This document shows, piece after piece, positions 26,086-34,663 of a stretch of DNA of 64,000 nt (within the stretch, counting starts at the first letter, position 1; the number at the start of each line of letters is the position of its first letter). The stretch is taken from NCBI GenBank assembly GCA_012270865.1, contig JAAXHL010000113.1, forward strand, positions 39,809-103,808, read 5' to 3'. Below the pieces are notes generated by a model that was given only the letters and a program-made list of their open reading frames with translations, was not told where the DNA came from and ran no database searches. This stretch comes from Candidatus Poribacteria bacterium (lineage in GTDB: Bacteria > Poribacteria > WGA-4E > WGA-3G). Position numbers and translations under genes: made by a program.

Positions 26086-26949
26086 ATGGCAAGAATTGAA
26101 CCCTTTAATGTTTCAAACCATCTATTAGAGCAACCTGATAAACTTCAGGAACAGGCACGGCAAGATGGCTACCTCTTTTTCCGAGGCTTGATTGATGCGG
26201 ATTCTATCTATAACGTCCGGCACGATTTCTTGGAAATCTGTCATCGGCACGGTTGGGCAGAAGGCGGCGACGCACTTATGGACGGTCTCCGTATTGGCGG
26301 TCCATTTATGGAAGGCGATGACGGCTATTGGCCCGTGTTAGACGAATTCCAATGCTTGGAATCCTTCCACGCGTTCGCACATCATGGAGCGATCTTGGAT
26401 ATGCTCGACAAACTTTTCGGTGAGAAAACGCTGGTGCATCCGCGGAATATTGGAAGAATTATGTTCCCAGAGAACACTAAATACACGACACCTGCACACC
26501 AAGATTTTATCCATATCCGAGGCACAGAGGAGACCTACACCGCGTGGATACCCCTCGGAGCGTGTCCCAAGGAATTGGGTGGATTAACAGTACTCTCAGG
26601 TTCGCATCGTGGGGGCATCTATCCTGTAAAACCTGCACTCGGTGCCGGTGGACTCGGTATTGATACAGCACCGTTGGAGGCTGAAGGTCTCTATTGGGTA
26701 GCATCGGATTTCGGGATCGGAGACGCGCTCTTCTTTCACAGCCACGCCGTTCACAAGGCACTACCGAACCAGAGTCCGGATCGGATCCGACTCTCCGTGG
26801 ATTACCGCTATCAAGGAGGCTCGAAACCGGTAACGGAAGGTTCGTTATTGCCGCATTTCAATCGGATGCCTTGGGACGAAATTTATGCCGATTGGAAATC
26901 GACGCAGTACCAATACTATTGGAACGCCTTCGATCTTAATAGAGTTTAA
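26086..26949 (+). CDS. phytanoyl-CoA dioxygenase (PhyH) family protein
   Basis: The 287-residue Fe(II)/2-oxoglutarate-dependent oxygenase has the facial triad HxD (H138, D140 in HQDFIHI) and a distal His in the FFHSHAVHKALPNQS region (H220 or H223). The Arg that binds 2-oxoglutarate is in RIRLSVDYRYQ. Further motifs are GYLFFRGLID and TAWIPLG. The family hydroxylates lipids, sugars and secondary metabolites, and the substrate is not predictable. The Shine-Dalgarno is AAGGAG. Confidence 0.92.
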   Translation: MARIEPFNVSNHLLEQPDKLQEQARQDGYLFFRGLIDADSIYNVRHDFLEICHRHGWAEGGDALMDGLRIGGPFMEGDDGYWPVLDEFQCLESFHAFAHHGAILDMLDKLFGEKTLVHPRNIGRIMFPENTKYTTPAHQDFIHIRGTEETYTAWIPLGACPKELGGLTVLSGSHRGGIYPVKPALGAGGLGIDTAPLEAEGLYWVASDFGIGDALFFHSHAVHKALPNQSPDRIRLSVDYRYQGGSKPVTEGSLLPHFNRMPWDEIYADWKSTQYQYYWNAFDLNRV

Positions 26950-27004
26950 AAGTAGTAGGTACGCTCCGTGTGCCATCAACGCTCTTCAAAGGAAGTAGAA
27001 TCAA

Positions 27005-28096
27005 TTGACTCAGTTGCAACAACGAAAATCTAATCTTCTTATTCCGTTTGTAGTGATACTCATCGGATGCAGCAGTATTGCTACTTTACCGGCTATGGCT
27101 GAGAACTACACTGGCGACTTCTTAACAAACGGTGTCGGGGGACGCGCACTCGGGTTAGGCGGTGCTTATGTTAGTATCGCCGATGATGCCACTGCTACTT
27201 ATTGGAACCCCGCCGGTATTGCTGGTGTCTCCGACAACTATCAGTTCTGTCTCATGCACGCTGCACGACGTTCAGGTTTAGGTGCGTTCAACTATATCAG
27301 TGGCACCAAACAAATTTTGCCGAAACTCAACCTGGGACTCTCCTGGATTCGAGCAGGCATAGACGATATTCCGATCTATCCGCTTATACCGGCTTTTGAT
27401 CCGAACATTAGTGCCGATGAACGCCGAAACACCGCCAAAAACCGTCCGAGAGAATCCGATTTCACGCCTGCAGGCTACCTCAACGACAGTGAAAACGCGT
27501 ATATCCTGACGCTCGCTACCGGTTGGGTTGTCAGTCAATCGTGGTGGGATAACTTCGGAAGGGATTCGCTACCGCCGGAGTTTATGTTAGGTCTGAACGC
27601 TAAATGGATCTCGCAAAGTCTGAACGCTGGCGATCTGGATCTCTATAATTATAGCAGTTGGGGGTACGGGTTTGATGCGGGTGTGCTTATTCGGTTACCG
27701 GACTTTAACGCACTCTTTGGTCTTGAAAACTTCGGTAGCATGTCCTTCGGTGTAAACCTTCAGGATATTTCTAAGACGACTTTAACGTGGAACACGTTAT
27801 CTGCGGTAAAAGAATCTATCCCCGCGAATTGGAACATCGGTGTCGCGTATTCTCACGATCGCGTTTTCAATCGGAAGTTGATCCTCTCCTATCAGTGGCA
27901 GCAACGGTATGGTGGACAGTCACATATCGGCATAGAATATCAGATTAGTTCGCCGTTGGCTTTACGCATCGGTTACCGCGACAGCCGTCTGACGAGCGGT
28001 ATCGGAATCCAATTGCGCCAATTCCGCCTCGATTACGCGCTCCTTTTCGGAGACCTGATTAGCACACATTTTTTGAGTCTGTTGTGGACTTTTTAA
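27005..28096 (+). CDS. PorV/PorQ-like outer-membrane beta-barrel protein
   Basis: This 363-aa protein starts at TTG (AAAGGAAG upstream). It has a signal peptide ending near AMA and GGRALGLGGAYVSIADDATATYWNPAGI at about residues 42-69. That motif is typical of PorV/UPF0164 and FadL-related barrels, where a glycine-rich N-terminus plugs or lines the pore. The rest is a series of amphipathic strands ending in the aromatic terminus LLWTF expected for Bam-dependent assembly. No type IX secretion genes are near, so it may simply be a porin or fatty-acid/hydrophobic channel. Confidence 0.85.
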   Translation: MTQLQQRKSNLLIPFVVILIGCSSIATLPAMAENYTGDFLTNGVGGRALGLGGAYVSIADDATATYWNPAGIAGVSDNYQFCLMHAARRSGLGAFNYISGTKQILPKLNLGLSWIRAGIDDIPIYPLIPAFDPNISADERRNTAKNRPRESDFTPAGYLNDSENAYILTLATGWVVSQSWWDNFGRDSLPPEFMLGLNAKWISQSLNAGDLDLYNYSSWGYGFDAGVLIRLPDFNALFGLENFGSMSFGVNLQDISKTTLTWNTLSAVKESIPANWNIGVAYSHDRVFNRKLILSYQWQQRYGGQSHIGIEYQISSPLALRIGYRDSRLTSGIGIQLRQFRLDYALLFGDLISTHFLSLLWTF

Positions 28097-28100
28097 GAAT

Positions 28101-28224
28101 AGGACTTACGCAATTTTGACCGTAACACTCGGTTTTAGAGGCAGCTGCGAAAAAACACAAGCATTTGGGGACACAGGAGACCAACGGTCTCATATCCTAC
28201 AAAAGAGCATGCTGCGTAAGTCCT
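28101..28224. mobile_element. GGACTTACGCA-TIR element B (MITE-like, no GC hairpin)
   Basis: The element is about 122 bp, with termini AGGACTTACGCA and TGCGTAAGTCCT and TA on both sides. The interior lacks the GC-rich hairpin; it carries ACACAGGAGACCAA and CCTACAAAA blocks shared with element E at the window end. A TATA lies between it and element C, as expected if each inserted at TA. Confidence 0.85.
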
Positions 28225-28227
28225 ATA

Positions 28228-28315
28228 GGACTTACGCATTTTTTTATAAAATCCTACATAGTCCGTGCGTCAGGCGGGGTTAAAAACCCCGCCTGCATGG
28301 GATTTGCGTAAGTCC
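28228..28315. mobile_element. GGACTTACGCA-TIR element C (MITE-like), hairpin inside
   Basis: The 88-bp element has inverted 11-bp termini and contains a GC-rich hairpin copy (28273-28297, loop AAA). Its interior matches elements A and D (ATTTTTT, ATCCTACATA, GTGCGTCAG). It is placed directly after element B, in the gap between convergent genes. Confidence 0.85.
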
Positions 28316-28337
28316 TGTCCTATATAAAATGCCGACT

Positions 28338-29564
28338 TCACACGCTCGGTTTTGACAAGTCAGGCTGGTCGCGTAGCAAGATGAGGAGCGGTGCGAGTAG
28401 CAACGGCAGCATCACCAAACCGTCTAACACAATCGGCAAACCGAATTTATCCCCCAAAACACCGACAATTTTATTCAAAAATCCGCCGACACCCCAAGCA
28501 GCACCCATCATCAAGCCGGATGCGATGCTTTCGTGTCCGCGTAACATGATCTGCGCAAGGATAATGTTAACGGTTATGGAACTCGTGAGAATGACGTTGC
28601 CTAAGAAGAGGAGCGCAAGAAAACTAAACCCGTCAGTGTGCAATGACCAGTAAAGAAGCGGTGGCGCGCCGAGGAGCGACACCAATAACAGCACATAAGT
28701 ATTGATGCGACTCATAAGCCATCCGCTTGACAAAATACCCATAGACCCTGCGAAGATAAAGAGCGCGATGACCAGGGAACGCCCTTGGTCTGAGTAGTTT
28801 TGATCGGCTAAATGGACAGAAAGAAAGGTTTCTATACCGGTGAGTGTAACGGTTCGCATCGCTGCAATTACGAAAAGCACAATGAGTGGGAGCATACGCG
28901 GCGATGCAACATGCCAAAACGGTTCTTGTGGGACTTTCTCATCGCTTGGCGTTCCTCTGCTACTGACGCTTAAATCAAGCTGCTTCTCAAATTTTAGGAC
29001 TTTCGGCACCAGTAGTGCCACAAGTAAACCCGGTATCATCTCCCAAACGAGGTATTCCAAGCCGAAACGGTACGGAATGAACAAGAGTGCTACCGGACCG
29101 ATTGCACGTCCGATGTTGCCACCCGTAAGAAAAATAGAGATCCCCATCCCTCGCTGCTCGGAAGCGAGTGCACCAGCATAAGTCGTTGCCTGCGGATGGA
29201 ACGCCGCGACTCCGATACCACCAATAGCTAACAACAGATACACAATATTAGGAGATGGCGCGAGCCACAATAGACTTAAGCCGAGCGCACTAAACACCAC
29301 ACCGATCGTCAGAAAGTGCACCGTCTGAAACCGGTCTGACAACCAGCCAAAGAGTATCTGTCCGAATGAGCTAAATACGCTGTAAATTGAAACGAAGTTC
29401 CCCGCTAAACTGTTTCGCGTTGCAGCTGTTGCTAACTTCGTCAGTAGGAGCGGTTGCAGGTGTGATAGAAGCGTCGCGTAGGAATCGAGAACGGTATGTA
29501 AGAACGTCAGAAAATAGAACTGTACTCGAGTGGAGGATTTTGAAGTTTCTTGGTTGTTGTTCAT
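28338..29564 (-). CDS. MFS transporter, fosmidomycin-resistance (Fsr)-like
   Basis: The 408-residue major facilitator protein has about 12 membrane segments. The first half shows VFSSFGQILFGWLSDRF (the D-R motif of loop 2-3) and GIGVAAFHPQATTYAGAL. The AAFHPQ signature is typical of Fsr-type exporters. It ends with LLILLRDQPDL. A drug/proton antiport role is the closest match, but the natural substrate is unknown. No regulator gene adjoins it. Confidence 0.88.
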   Translation of the reverse strand: MNNNQETSKSSTRVQFYFLTFLHTVLDSYATLLSHLQPLLLTKLATAATRNSLAGNFVSIYSVFSSFGQILFGWLSDRFQTVHFLTIGVVFSALGLSLLWLAPSPNIVYLLLAIGGIGVAAFHPQATTYAGALASEQRGMGISIFLTGGNIGRAIGPVALLFIPYRFGLEYLVWEMIPGLLVALLVPKVLKFEKQLDLSVSSRGTPSDEKVPQEPFWHVASPRMLPLIVLFVIAAMRTVTLTGIETFLSVHLADQNYSDQGRSLVIALFIFAGSMGILSSGWLMSRINTYVLLLVSLLGAPPLLYWSLHTDGFSFLALLFLGNVILTSSITVNIILAQIMLRGHESIASGLMMGAAWGVGGFLNKIVGVLGDKFGLPIVLDGLVMLPLLLAPLLILLRDQPDLSKPSV

Positions 29565-29668
29565 GAGATGGAATGATACCGCATTTCTATAGAAAGTCAG
29601 ACAATTGTAAATAGATAGACATTATAGAATGCCATAAACTAAAAAGCAAGTCTTAAAAATACTTTCCC

Positions 29669-29697
29669 TTGACAATTAAACCTTCAATGTATATGAT
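29669..29697 (+). promoter_or_regulatory. sigma-70-type promoter for the flippase-like gene
   Basis: -35 TTGACA (29669-29674), 17-bp spacer, -10 TATGAT (29692-29697), 49 nt before the GTG start. Confidence 0.8.
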
Positions 29698-29746
29698 AAT
29701 ATGAACTCCTTATATCAGACCCATCAATCATTAACATATAGCGAGC

Positions 29747-30739
29747 GTGCGTTTGAACAGAGAACAACTCCAACGGGTTACCAAGATCGGTTTACCGACG
29801 GTACTGGCAGTCATCATAACATATTTCCTCTTAAAAGAGATTGATCTCCGACAGATACCGCAAACTCTGGGTCGATTATCCATAAAGGCACTCCTTATCG
29901 GGTTGAGCTGCTACTGCGTATTGGTGCTGGCGAAAGCGTTGCGTTTTCGGGCACTCCTTAACCTTGATAGCAGTGCGTATCGGATCTTTCCAATTTTAGC
30001 GTTGCACACCTTTTGGGGTAACATCCTACCGATGCGGACAGGGGATGTCTCTTACGTCTACTTAATGCAACGCCGTCAAAAAGTTGACGCGACACAAGGG
30101 ATCGCTTCGCTTCTCGTCGCGAGTCTGATAGACCTGATCCTGCTGATAGGCTTGGTCATCGCGACGGGATGGTTCTTACGCGATGCATTACGCGATACCT
30201 ACTCAGGGACTTTTCTCTATTTCATGCCACTTCTGATTGGCAGCGGTTTAATCGCAATTGTTGTCTTTGTCTCTGTTGCCCCGAACGTCTGTATGCAGTT
30301 TGCCGATCTATGTGCGGTGCTGCTACTACGTCTTGAGAAGCGACCTGTGTCGTGGGTCGTTAACAAGGGGTTGCGTGTGTTAGAGGAACTTACAGCGTTC
30401 CGATCGAACCGTCGGTTTCTCGAAGTCTGGTTATATTCTGTGTTGTGTCTGGTCATTCGTTTCGGATTTCAGTGCTACCTCGTGATTGAAATGGGAGTTG
30501 ATGTGCCGATAATGCAGGTGTTATTCGCGCTCGCCTTTACGAACGTCTTCAACCTGTTACCTGTTCAAACGGTCGGGAATTTTGGGACAACAGAGTTCCC
30601 GTTCGTCTGGTTGCTAACACATTTCGGGACATCGGTAGAGGTCGCAACTGTCACGGGTTTCAGCCTACACATTTTGATTCTAATTTACTGTCTACCTTTA
30701 GGCATGTATGGGTTCTTGAATAGACCAAAGGAGCAATAG
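29747..30739 (+). CDS. lysylphosphatidylglycerol-synthase-TM / flippase-like domain protein
   Basis: The 330-aa polytopic protein starts at GTG and has about eight membrane segments. The region around PIALHTFWGNILPMRTGDVSYVYLM (about 83-107) and LPVQTVGNFGTTEFPFVWLL (about 280-300) matches the UPF0104/AglD2 family, which resembles the membrane half of MprF. These proteins are thought to move lipid-linked substrates across the membrane. The soluble transferase half of MprF is absent. It ends 2 nt before the amidohydrolase gene, so the two form one operon under the promoter at 29669. Confidence 0.85.
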   Translation: MRLNREQLQRVTKIGLPTVLAVIITYFLLKEIDLRQIPQTLGRLSIKALLIGLSCYCVLVLAKALRFRALLNLDSSAYRIFPILALHTFWGNILPMRTGDVSYVYLMQRRQKVDATQGIASLLVASLIDLILLIGLVIATGWFLRDALRDTYSGTFLYFMPLLIGSGLIAIVVFVSVAPNVCMQFADLCAVLLLRLEKRPVSWVVNKGLRVLEELTAFRSNRRFLEVWLYSVLCLVIRFGFQCYLVIEMGVDVPIMQVLFALAFTNVFNLLPVQTVGNFGTTEFPFVWLLTHFGTSVEVATVTGFSLHILILIYCLPLGMYGFLNRPKEQ

Positions 30740-30741
30740 AT

Positions 30742-31557
30742 ATGCAAATTATTGATCCGCATGTTCATGTATGGAAAAACGATCCGCAGTTTCCGTGGGC
30801 ACCAGAGACGCGAAATCCTCCCGCCGCAGATGCTACCGCAGAGATGCTTTTGGAGTTAATGGCGGAGAACGGTGTCGAAAAAACCGTCCTTGTTCAGGTC
30901 ATCCACTATCGGTGGGATAACAGTTACGCCGCAGATGCTATGAAAAGGTATCCCGATAAATTTATGGGTGTCTGTCGGATTAATCCGGAAGCTCCTGACG
31001 CACCCGATCATCTCAGCCGCTGGACTGAAGATCACGGGTTTCACGGTGTACGACTGAGTCCGTCTGTTGGGGAATCAGGGGATTGGTTTGCCAGAGCGTT
31101 GATGCCGCCTATTTTTGAACGTGCCGAATCACTCGGTGTCCCGATGCTGCTTCTCACGGGTGCCGAAAGATTGGTGGACCTCGTACCACTCCTTGAACAG
31201 TATCCTGAGCTTGATGTCGTCATCGATCACATGGCGGGTTGTTCACCTGAGGCACCGGACAAACTCCAACTGCTTCTCAATCTTGCCCGATTCCCGCGCG
31301 TTTATGTCAAGATAAGCCATACGTGGTCTATCTCAAAAACCGGATACCCGTGGGCAGACACGTTTGAGCAGGTCAAGAAAGTGTACCATACTTTCGGCGG
31401 TTCGCGGATTATGTGGGGCACCGATTGGCCCGTGTGTCTCAGTCGCGCCAGTTATGCGGAAACGTTATCAGTCGTGCGGGATGAGATGGATTTCTTCACA
31501 CCGGAGGATAGAGAATGGGTCTTAGGCAAAACTGCACAACGGCTCTGGAAATTCTAA
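30742..31557 (+). CDS. amidohydrolase-2 family TIM-barrel hydrolase
   Basis: The 271-residue metal-dependent hydrolase has an N-terminal DPHVHVW with H7 and H9, a mid-barrel His in VIDHMAG (H163) and the catalytic Asp in MWGTDWPV (D228). These are the standard residues of the amidohydrolase-2 clade, which includes lactonases and decarboxylases such as 2-pyrone-4,6-dicarboxylate lactonase. The exact reaction is open. It is co-transcribed with the upstream flippase-like gene (AAAGGAG overlaps that gene's end). Confidence 0.92.
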   Translation: MQIIDPHVHVWKNDPQFPWAPETRNPPAADATAEMLLELMAENGVEKTVLVQVIHYRWDNSYAADAMKRYPDKFMGVCRINPEAPDAPDHLSRWTEDHGFHGVRLSPSVGESGDWFARALMPPIFERAESLGVPMLLLTGAERLVDLVPLLEQYPELDVVIDHMAGCSPEAPDKLQLLLNLARFPRVYVKISHTWSISKTGYPWADTFEQVKKVYHTFGGSRIMWGTDWPVCLSRASYAETLSVVRDEMDFFTPEDREWVLGKTAQRLWKF

Positions 31558-31617
31558 GAATGACATTCCGATAATTTATCTAAAACTAAATAACCCTGAA
31601 ACTGAAAACTATTTCAT

Positions 31618-31646
31618 TTGACAAAATTGTGTAACTGTGTTACCAT
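31618..31646 (+). promoter_or_regulatory. sigma-70-type promoter upstream of the zinc-ribbon operon
   Basis: -35 TTGACA (31618-31623), 17-bp spacer, weak -10 TACCAT (31641-31646). The mobile element D begins 5 nt after the -10, so transcripts would start inside the element. Confidence 0.6.
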
Positions 31647-31650
31647 AATA

Positions 31651-31761
31651 AGACTTACGCATTTTTTTTATGAAATCCTACATAATATGCATTGCAGGCG
31701 GGGTTACAAACCCTGAAGAAACACCCCGGCAAAAACCCTGCAAGAGGGTTTGCGTAAGTCC
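31651..31761. mobile_element. GGACTTACGCA-TIR element D (MITE-like), degenerate hairpin
   Basis: The 111-bp element has the left end AGACTTACGCA (first base differs) and the right end TGCGTAAGTCC, with TA on the left. The hairpin (from 31697) is broken on its right arm and merges into a block GAAGAAACACC-CGGCAAAAACCC also seen at 41749-41771 and, partly, at 59003-59025. It separates the promoter at 31618 from the gene at 31858. Confidence 0.8.
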
Positions 31762-31857
31762 TGCATAATATGAAAGCCCCTTGCGTGGCGCAGCATAAGT
31801 ACCGATTATCTTCTGCTGTTAAGGTTCCGACCTTCGCTATCAACAAGGAGGAACACG

Positions 31858-32205
31858 ATGCCGTTTTGTCCACAATGCAACGCTACGTATAAAGAAGCTA
31901 TCTCGCTATGTCCGGAGTGTCAAGTTGATCTCGTGCCACAAGCGGCACAGACAGAGATTTCGGAATACGGGGACTGGTACGCCATCGAATCTGTCCCGAA
32001 CGAGTTAGTTGCCAATATCGTCCGAAGTATTTTAGAGGATGACAATATCCCTGTCTATGTGCGTTGTCATGATGTCCCTAATTACGGCGGCGTAAAAGGG
32101 AACGCTACACAATCCGAATGGGGCGATATACTTGTACCAACGAATTTAGTTCCACAAGCGCGGGCATGTCTCAAAGCCTATTTCGATTCACTAAAGGAAG
32201 AGTGA
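31858..32205 (+). CDS. zinc-ribbon protein with DUF2007-type domain
   Basis: The 115-aa protein has two CxxC knuckles at the N-terminus (C4PQC and CPEC near 18-21), which should hold one zinc. WYAIESVPNELVANIVRSILEDDNIPVYVRC and GDILVPTNLVPQARACL follow, matching the putative signal-transducing DUF2007 fold. The function of DUF2007 is not established. The Shine-Dalgarno AAGGAGG is strong. The next two genes follow closely on the same strand. Confidence 0.85.
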   Translation: MPFCPQCNATYKEAISLCPECQVDLVPQAAQTEISEYGDWYAIESVPNELVANIVRSILEDDNIPVYVRCHDVPNYGGVKGNATQSEWGDILVPTNLVPQARACLKAYFDSLKEE

Positions 32206-32228
32206 CACATAAACACAAGCAGGACGCT

Positions 32229-32441
32229 ATGGAAGCCAAGCAACTCTATCTGATTAAAGAAGCCAGGTCTCACGTTCGCATGAATGGAAAGATTTATGTA
32301 CGGGCACACCGTAGGTGTAACGGCAGCCATGTCAAAGAACATTGGCGAAGACCACCGACAAAACGGTTTAGCACGCCGCGACGGCTTGACCCCATTTCGG
32401 AACAACTCAGTCTCTTTGAAAATGACGACACCTCAAATTGA
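32229..32441 (+). CDS. small basic protein, function unknown
   Basis: The start is set at ATG 32229, preceded by AGGAC; the longer frame only overlaps the upstream gene. The 70-aa product is basic and aromatic in its middle: VRMNGKIYVRAHRRCNG followed by HWRRPP, then an acidic end. I recall short proteins with a YVRPHTR-x-NG-x-x-VRGHWR pattern but no function. It could bind nucleic acid. It lies between the zinc-ribbon and SLBB genes, so it may be part of that operon. Confidence 0.55.
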   Translation: MEAKQLYLIKEARSHVRMNGKIYVRAHRRCNGSHVKEHWRRPPTKRFSTPRRLDPISEQLSLFENDDTSN

Positions 32442-32505
32442 CCTAAATCTAAATTGATACGTGAGAACACCTTATCCTCCAGCGAGATCTTCTCAGAGAA
32501 ATAAT

Positions 32506-33678
32506 ATGACCAGTCTTTTCCGAGGCTTGCGAGTTCAGCGGATCAAGCGTTGTTGCTTGCGAGCATGTTTTATTTTTTTACTTTTCTTGATTGCAAGTCC
32601 TACCCTTTTTAGCGATGTTTACCGTATTAAGAAAGGGGATACCCTCCTCATTGCTGTCGTCGGTCAACCGGAGTATACACATTCTGTCGAAGTCCGTGAA
32701 GATGGAAGAATCAACTACTTCGGCGGTGAATTTGATGTCTCTGGCAAAACGGTAACAACTGCCAACCGCTTGATTCACAACTTTCTCATAGACGATAACC
32801 AAGTCAGTAACCCTGTCGTTATGGTGTCGCTTGTGTCGCAAAAGAATGGCGTTTTCGTTGGGGGTGCGGTGAAAACACCCGGACGTTATGTCATATCACC
32901 GGAGATCGACATCGGTCTCTATCGTGCGATCGCGCTCGCTGGTGGTATGGGTGAGAATGCTGACCGACAAGGTGTCCAATTAATCCGTACGGATACCACC
33001 CAAGAAGTTGAAACCTACGACCTTTCAACGACCAGCCTTTACAAGGACATTCGTGTCAATATCAACGATCTGATTTTCGTCATGCCACTGAGTGCCGTTG
33101 AGGTGCAAGGACAGGTGCAGACCCCCGGAAAGCTCTTTGTGCGTGGTTCGATTGGGATCGCGCATGCGCTTGCCCGCGCAGGCGGTCCCACACAAGAAGC
33201 CGATCTAACGGTTGTTGTGAAGGTCGAAAGGAACGGCAAACGTTCCGAATTCAATCTCTCCGAACGGTTTTGGAAATCACAGTCGAACGGTGAACCGCCG
33301 CCGACGCTATCAGACGGCGATATTCTGTTTGTACCGAACATCTTTAAAACAGAGCCTATCTACGTGACCGGTTATGTCCGAAATCCAGGTCCGCAACGCG
33401 TTCGCGGACCGTTAAATCTCTTACAAGCCGTCGCGCTCGGTGGTGGGTTCGATGTCTCAGCGAACCGAGAAAAGGTCTTCATCCATCGTCAGGATGGGAC
33501 AACGGTAGAAGTCCCGTTCACACTCAATCCAACTGAAGGGACAGGGCAACACGTTTTACTTTACCCGGGAGATATTTTAGAGGTAAATAAAAAATTTAAG
33601 GTGGATTGGGGACTTGTCAGTACGCTTTCTTATATCCTTATCGGCGGTGTGAGCCTTATACTCCAAATAACGAGATGA
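32506..33678 (+). CDS. SLBB-domain polysaccharide export protein (Wza-like)
   Basis: The 390-residue protein has an uncleaved or cleaved hydrophobic leader (about 15-38). An N-terminal Poly_export domain begins DVYRIKKGDTLLIAVVGQPEY and continues through VREDGRINY. Three SLBB domains follow, with VFVGGAVKTPGRYVI, VEVQGQVQTPGKLFV and IYVTGYVRNPGPQRV. A C-terminal hydrophobic helix VSTLSYILIGGVSLIL ends the protein, like the amphipathic or transmembrane end of Wza. It should form the outer-membrane channel for exopolysaccharide. No Wzc kinase or glycosyltransferase genes adjoin it. Start by position; the GTG at 32461 is an alternative. Confidence 0.88.
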   Translation: MTSLFRGLRVQRIKRCCLRACFIFLLFLIASPTLFSDVYRIKKGDTLLIAVVGQPEYTHSVEVREDGRINYFGGEFDVSGKTVTTANRLIHNFLIDDNQVSNPVVMVSLVSQKNGVFVGGAVKTPGRYVISPEIDIGLYRAIALAGGMGENADRQGVQLIRTDTTQEVETYDLSTTSLYKDIRVNINDLIFVMPLSAVEVQGQVQTPGKLFVRGSIGIAHALARAGGPTQEADLTVVVKVERNGKRSEFNLSERFWKSQSNGEPPPTLSDGDILFVPNIFKTEPIYVTGYVRNPGPQRVRGPLNLLQAVALGGGFDVSANREKVFIHRQDGTTVEVPFTLNPTEGTGQHVLLYPGDILEVNKKFKVDWGLVSTLSYILIGGVSLILQITR

Positions 33679-33694
33679 ACAGGAGAGTTTGAAT

Positions 33695-34261
33695 ATGGGA
33701 ACCGAATTAGATTTGAACGAACAACAACCGGAGGCAGACGTTGAGGCACCGGAACCAGAAGCAGAAAAACCGGAGCAACCTAAAAAAGAGAGCGGTCATT
33801 GGGATGCCAATGAGATGTTAATCCAACATTTCGCACAACCTGTTCGCTTCATCACTTATACCGGTATAAAGGACCTGTCTGTGGTCAGAACGAAACCGTA
33901 TACGATATGGGGTAAGTATGCCGATGGTGAACTGCTTAAGATGGCGAAACTACAGGTTTTATTTGCTTTTCCGAAAGAGAAGATGCCTGACCTAAAACCG
34001 TATATAAAAATTAGGGCACCGTTGAAATCCGAGAACCTTCAACCGATTGAAGCCATAGCAGAGCGGTACCATGTTGATGACGAACTTCTTGAGCAGGCGA
34101 GGGATAGCAAATCCGACGTGAACATCGTCACGCGCGCCGGATATGTCTTGAACGGTTGGATCCAGCAATTTGACAAATATGTGCTTTACATGCGAATCGG
34201 CGAGAAGATGGTGATCGTGTATCGACACGGCTTGTTTGATTTCACAGTTGACGAGCGATAA
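33695..34261 (+). CDS. Hfq-like Sm-fold RNA-binding protein, possibly tandem Sm modules
   Basis: The start is ATG 33695, 9 nt after AGGAG; a TTG six bases upstream has poor spacing. The 188-aa protein begins with an acidic Pro/Glu linker (to about residue 34). The C-terminal 55 residues align with Hfq: VNIVTRAGYVLNGWIQQFD corresponds to the Sm1 motif V-x-I-x-LxNG-x-x-L-x-G-x-I-x-x-FD, and VIVYRHGLFDF corresponds to the Sm2 motif (VYKH). A preceding helix DDELLEQARDS matches the Hfq N-terminal helix. An earlier block (about 40-105) repeats helix plus strand pattern (NEMLIQHFAQPVRFITYTG), so a degenerate first Sm module is possible. It follows the SLBB gene by 16 nt. Confidence 0.78.
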   Translation: MGTELDLNEQQPEADVEAPEPEAEKPEQPKKESGHWDANEMLIQHFAQPVRFITYTGIKDLSVVRTKPYTIWGKYADGELLKMAKLQVLFAFPKEKMPDLKPYIKIRAPLKSENLQPIEAIAERYHVDDELLEQARDSKSDVNIVTRAGYVLNGWIQQFDKYVLYMRIGEKMVIVYRHGLFDFTVDER

Positions 34262-34443
34262 GATTAACCATACTGAGGTTTGGACAATTTTTAACCCTTT
34301 CCCTTTGTGTGGTGGATAGAATAAACACTTTAGACGATCCTTTTATGTAACAATCTGTTGATACAGATATCGCCCCACTGGGGCTAAAAGAGGGTGTGGA
34401 GCCGCGTTTCTATAGATATTCCGCCCCGCTGGGGCTGCCGTTA
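34262..34443. repeat. two GC-rich hairpin repeats in an intergenic gap
   Basis: Hairpins GCCCCACTGGGGC (34372-34384) and GCCCCGCTGGGGC (34423-34435) are about 50 nt apart. The second is preceded by TTCTATAGATATTCCG, the same tail found at 18150-18166. There is no gene. The remainder of the gap to 34443 shows nothing else. Confidence 0.7.
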
Positions 34444-34471
34444 TTGACAGATGAGACTCTGTTTTTGTAAT
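34444..34471 (+). promoter_or_regulatory. sigma-70-like promoter upstream of remnant and GH-like gene
   Basis: -35 TTGACA (34444-34449), 16-bp spacer, -10 TGTAAT (34466-34471). If used, the transcript would cross the remnant at 34476-34643 before the glycoside-hydrolase-like gene. Confidence 0.5.
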
Positions 34472-34475
34472 TTAG

Positions 34476-34643
34476 AATTCAGCGAAAACTGAAAGAAAAC
34501 ATGTTAGAATAGATAAGCGCAGCGGCATCGTCAACGACTCGAACCGAGCGGACGATCCGAAATATATCGTCAAACTCATCGGAAAGGTTATTACAGTTAG
34601 CCTCGAAACAGTAAAGATCGTTGAGGAACTACCGGACTTATAA
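34476..34643 (+). pseudogene. startless open frame, probable gene remnant
   Basis: Fifty-five sense codons are open after the in-frame TAG at 34473, ending at TAA 34641. There is no ATG, GTG or TTG, yet the codons look protein-like: HVRIDKRSGIVNDSNRAD, then PKYIVKLIGKVITVSLETVK and VEELPDL. I do not recognise the family. It is most likely the C-terminal end of a lost gene, fixed as the 5' leader of the gene at 34664. Confidence 0.5.
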
Positions 34644-34663
34644 CATAAACGAAAGGAATGCAG

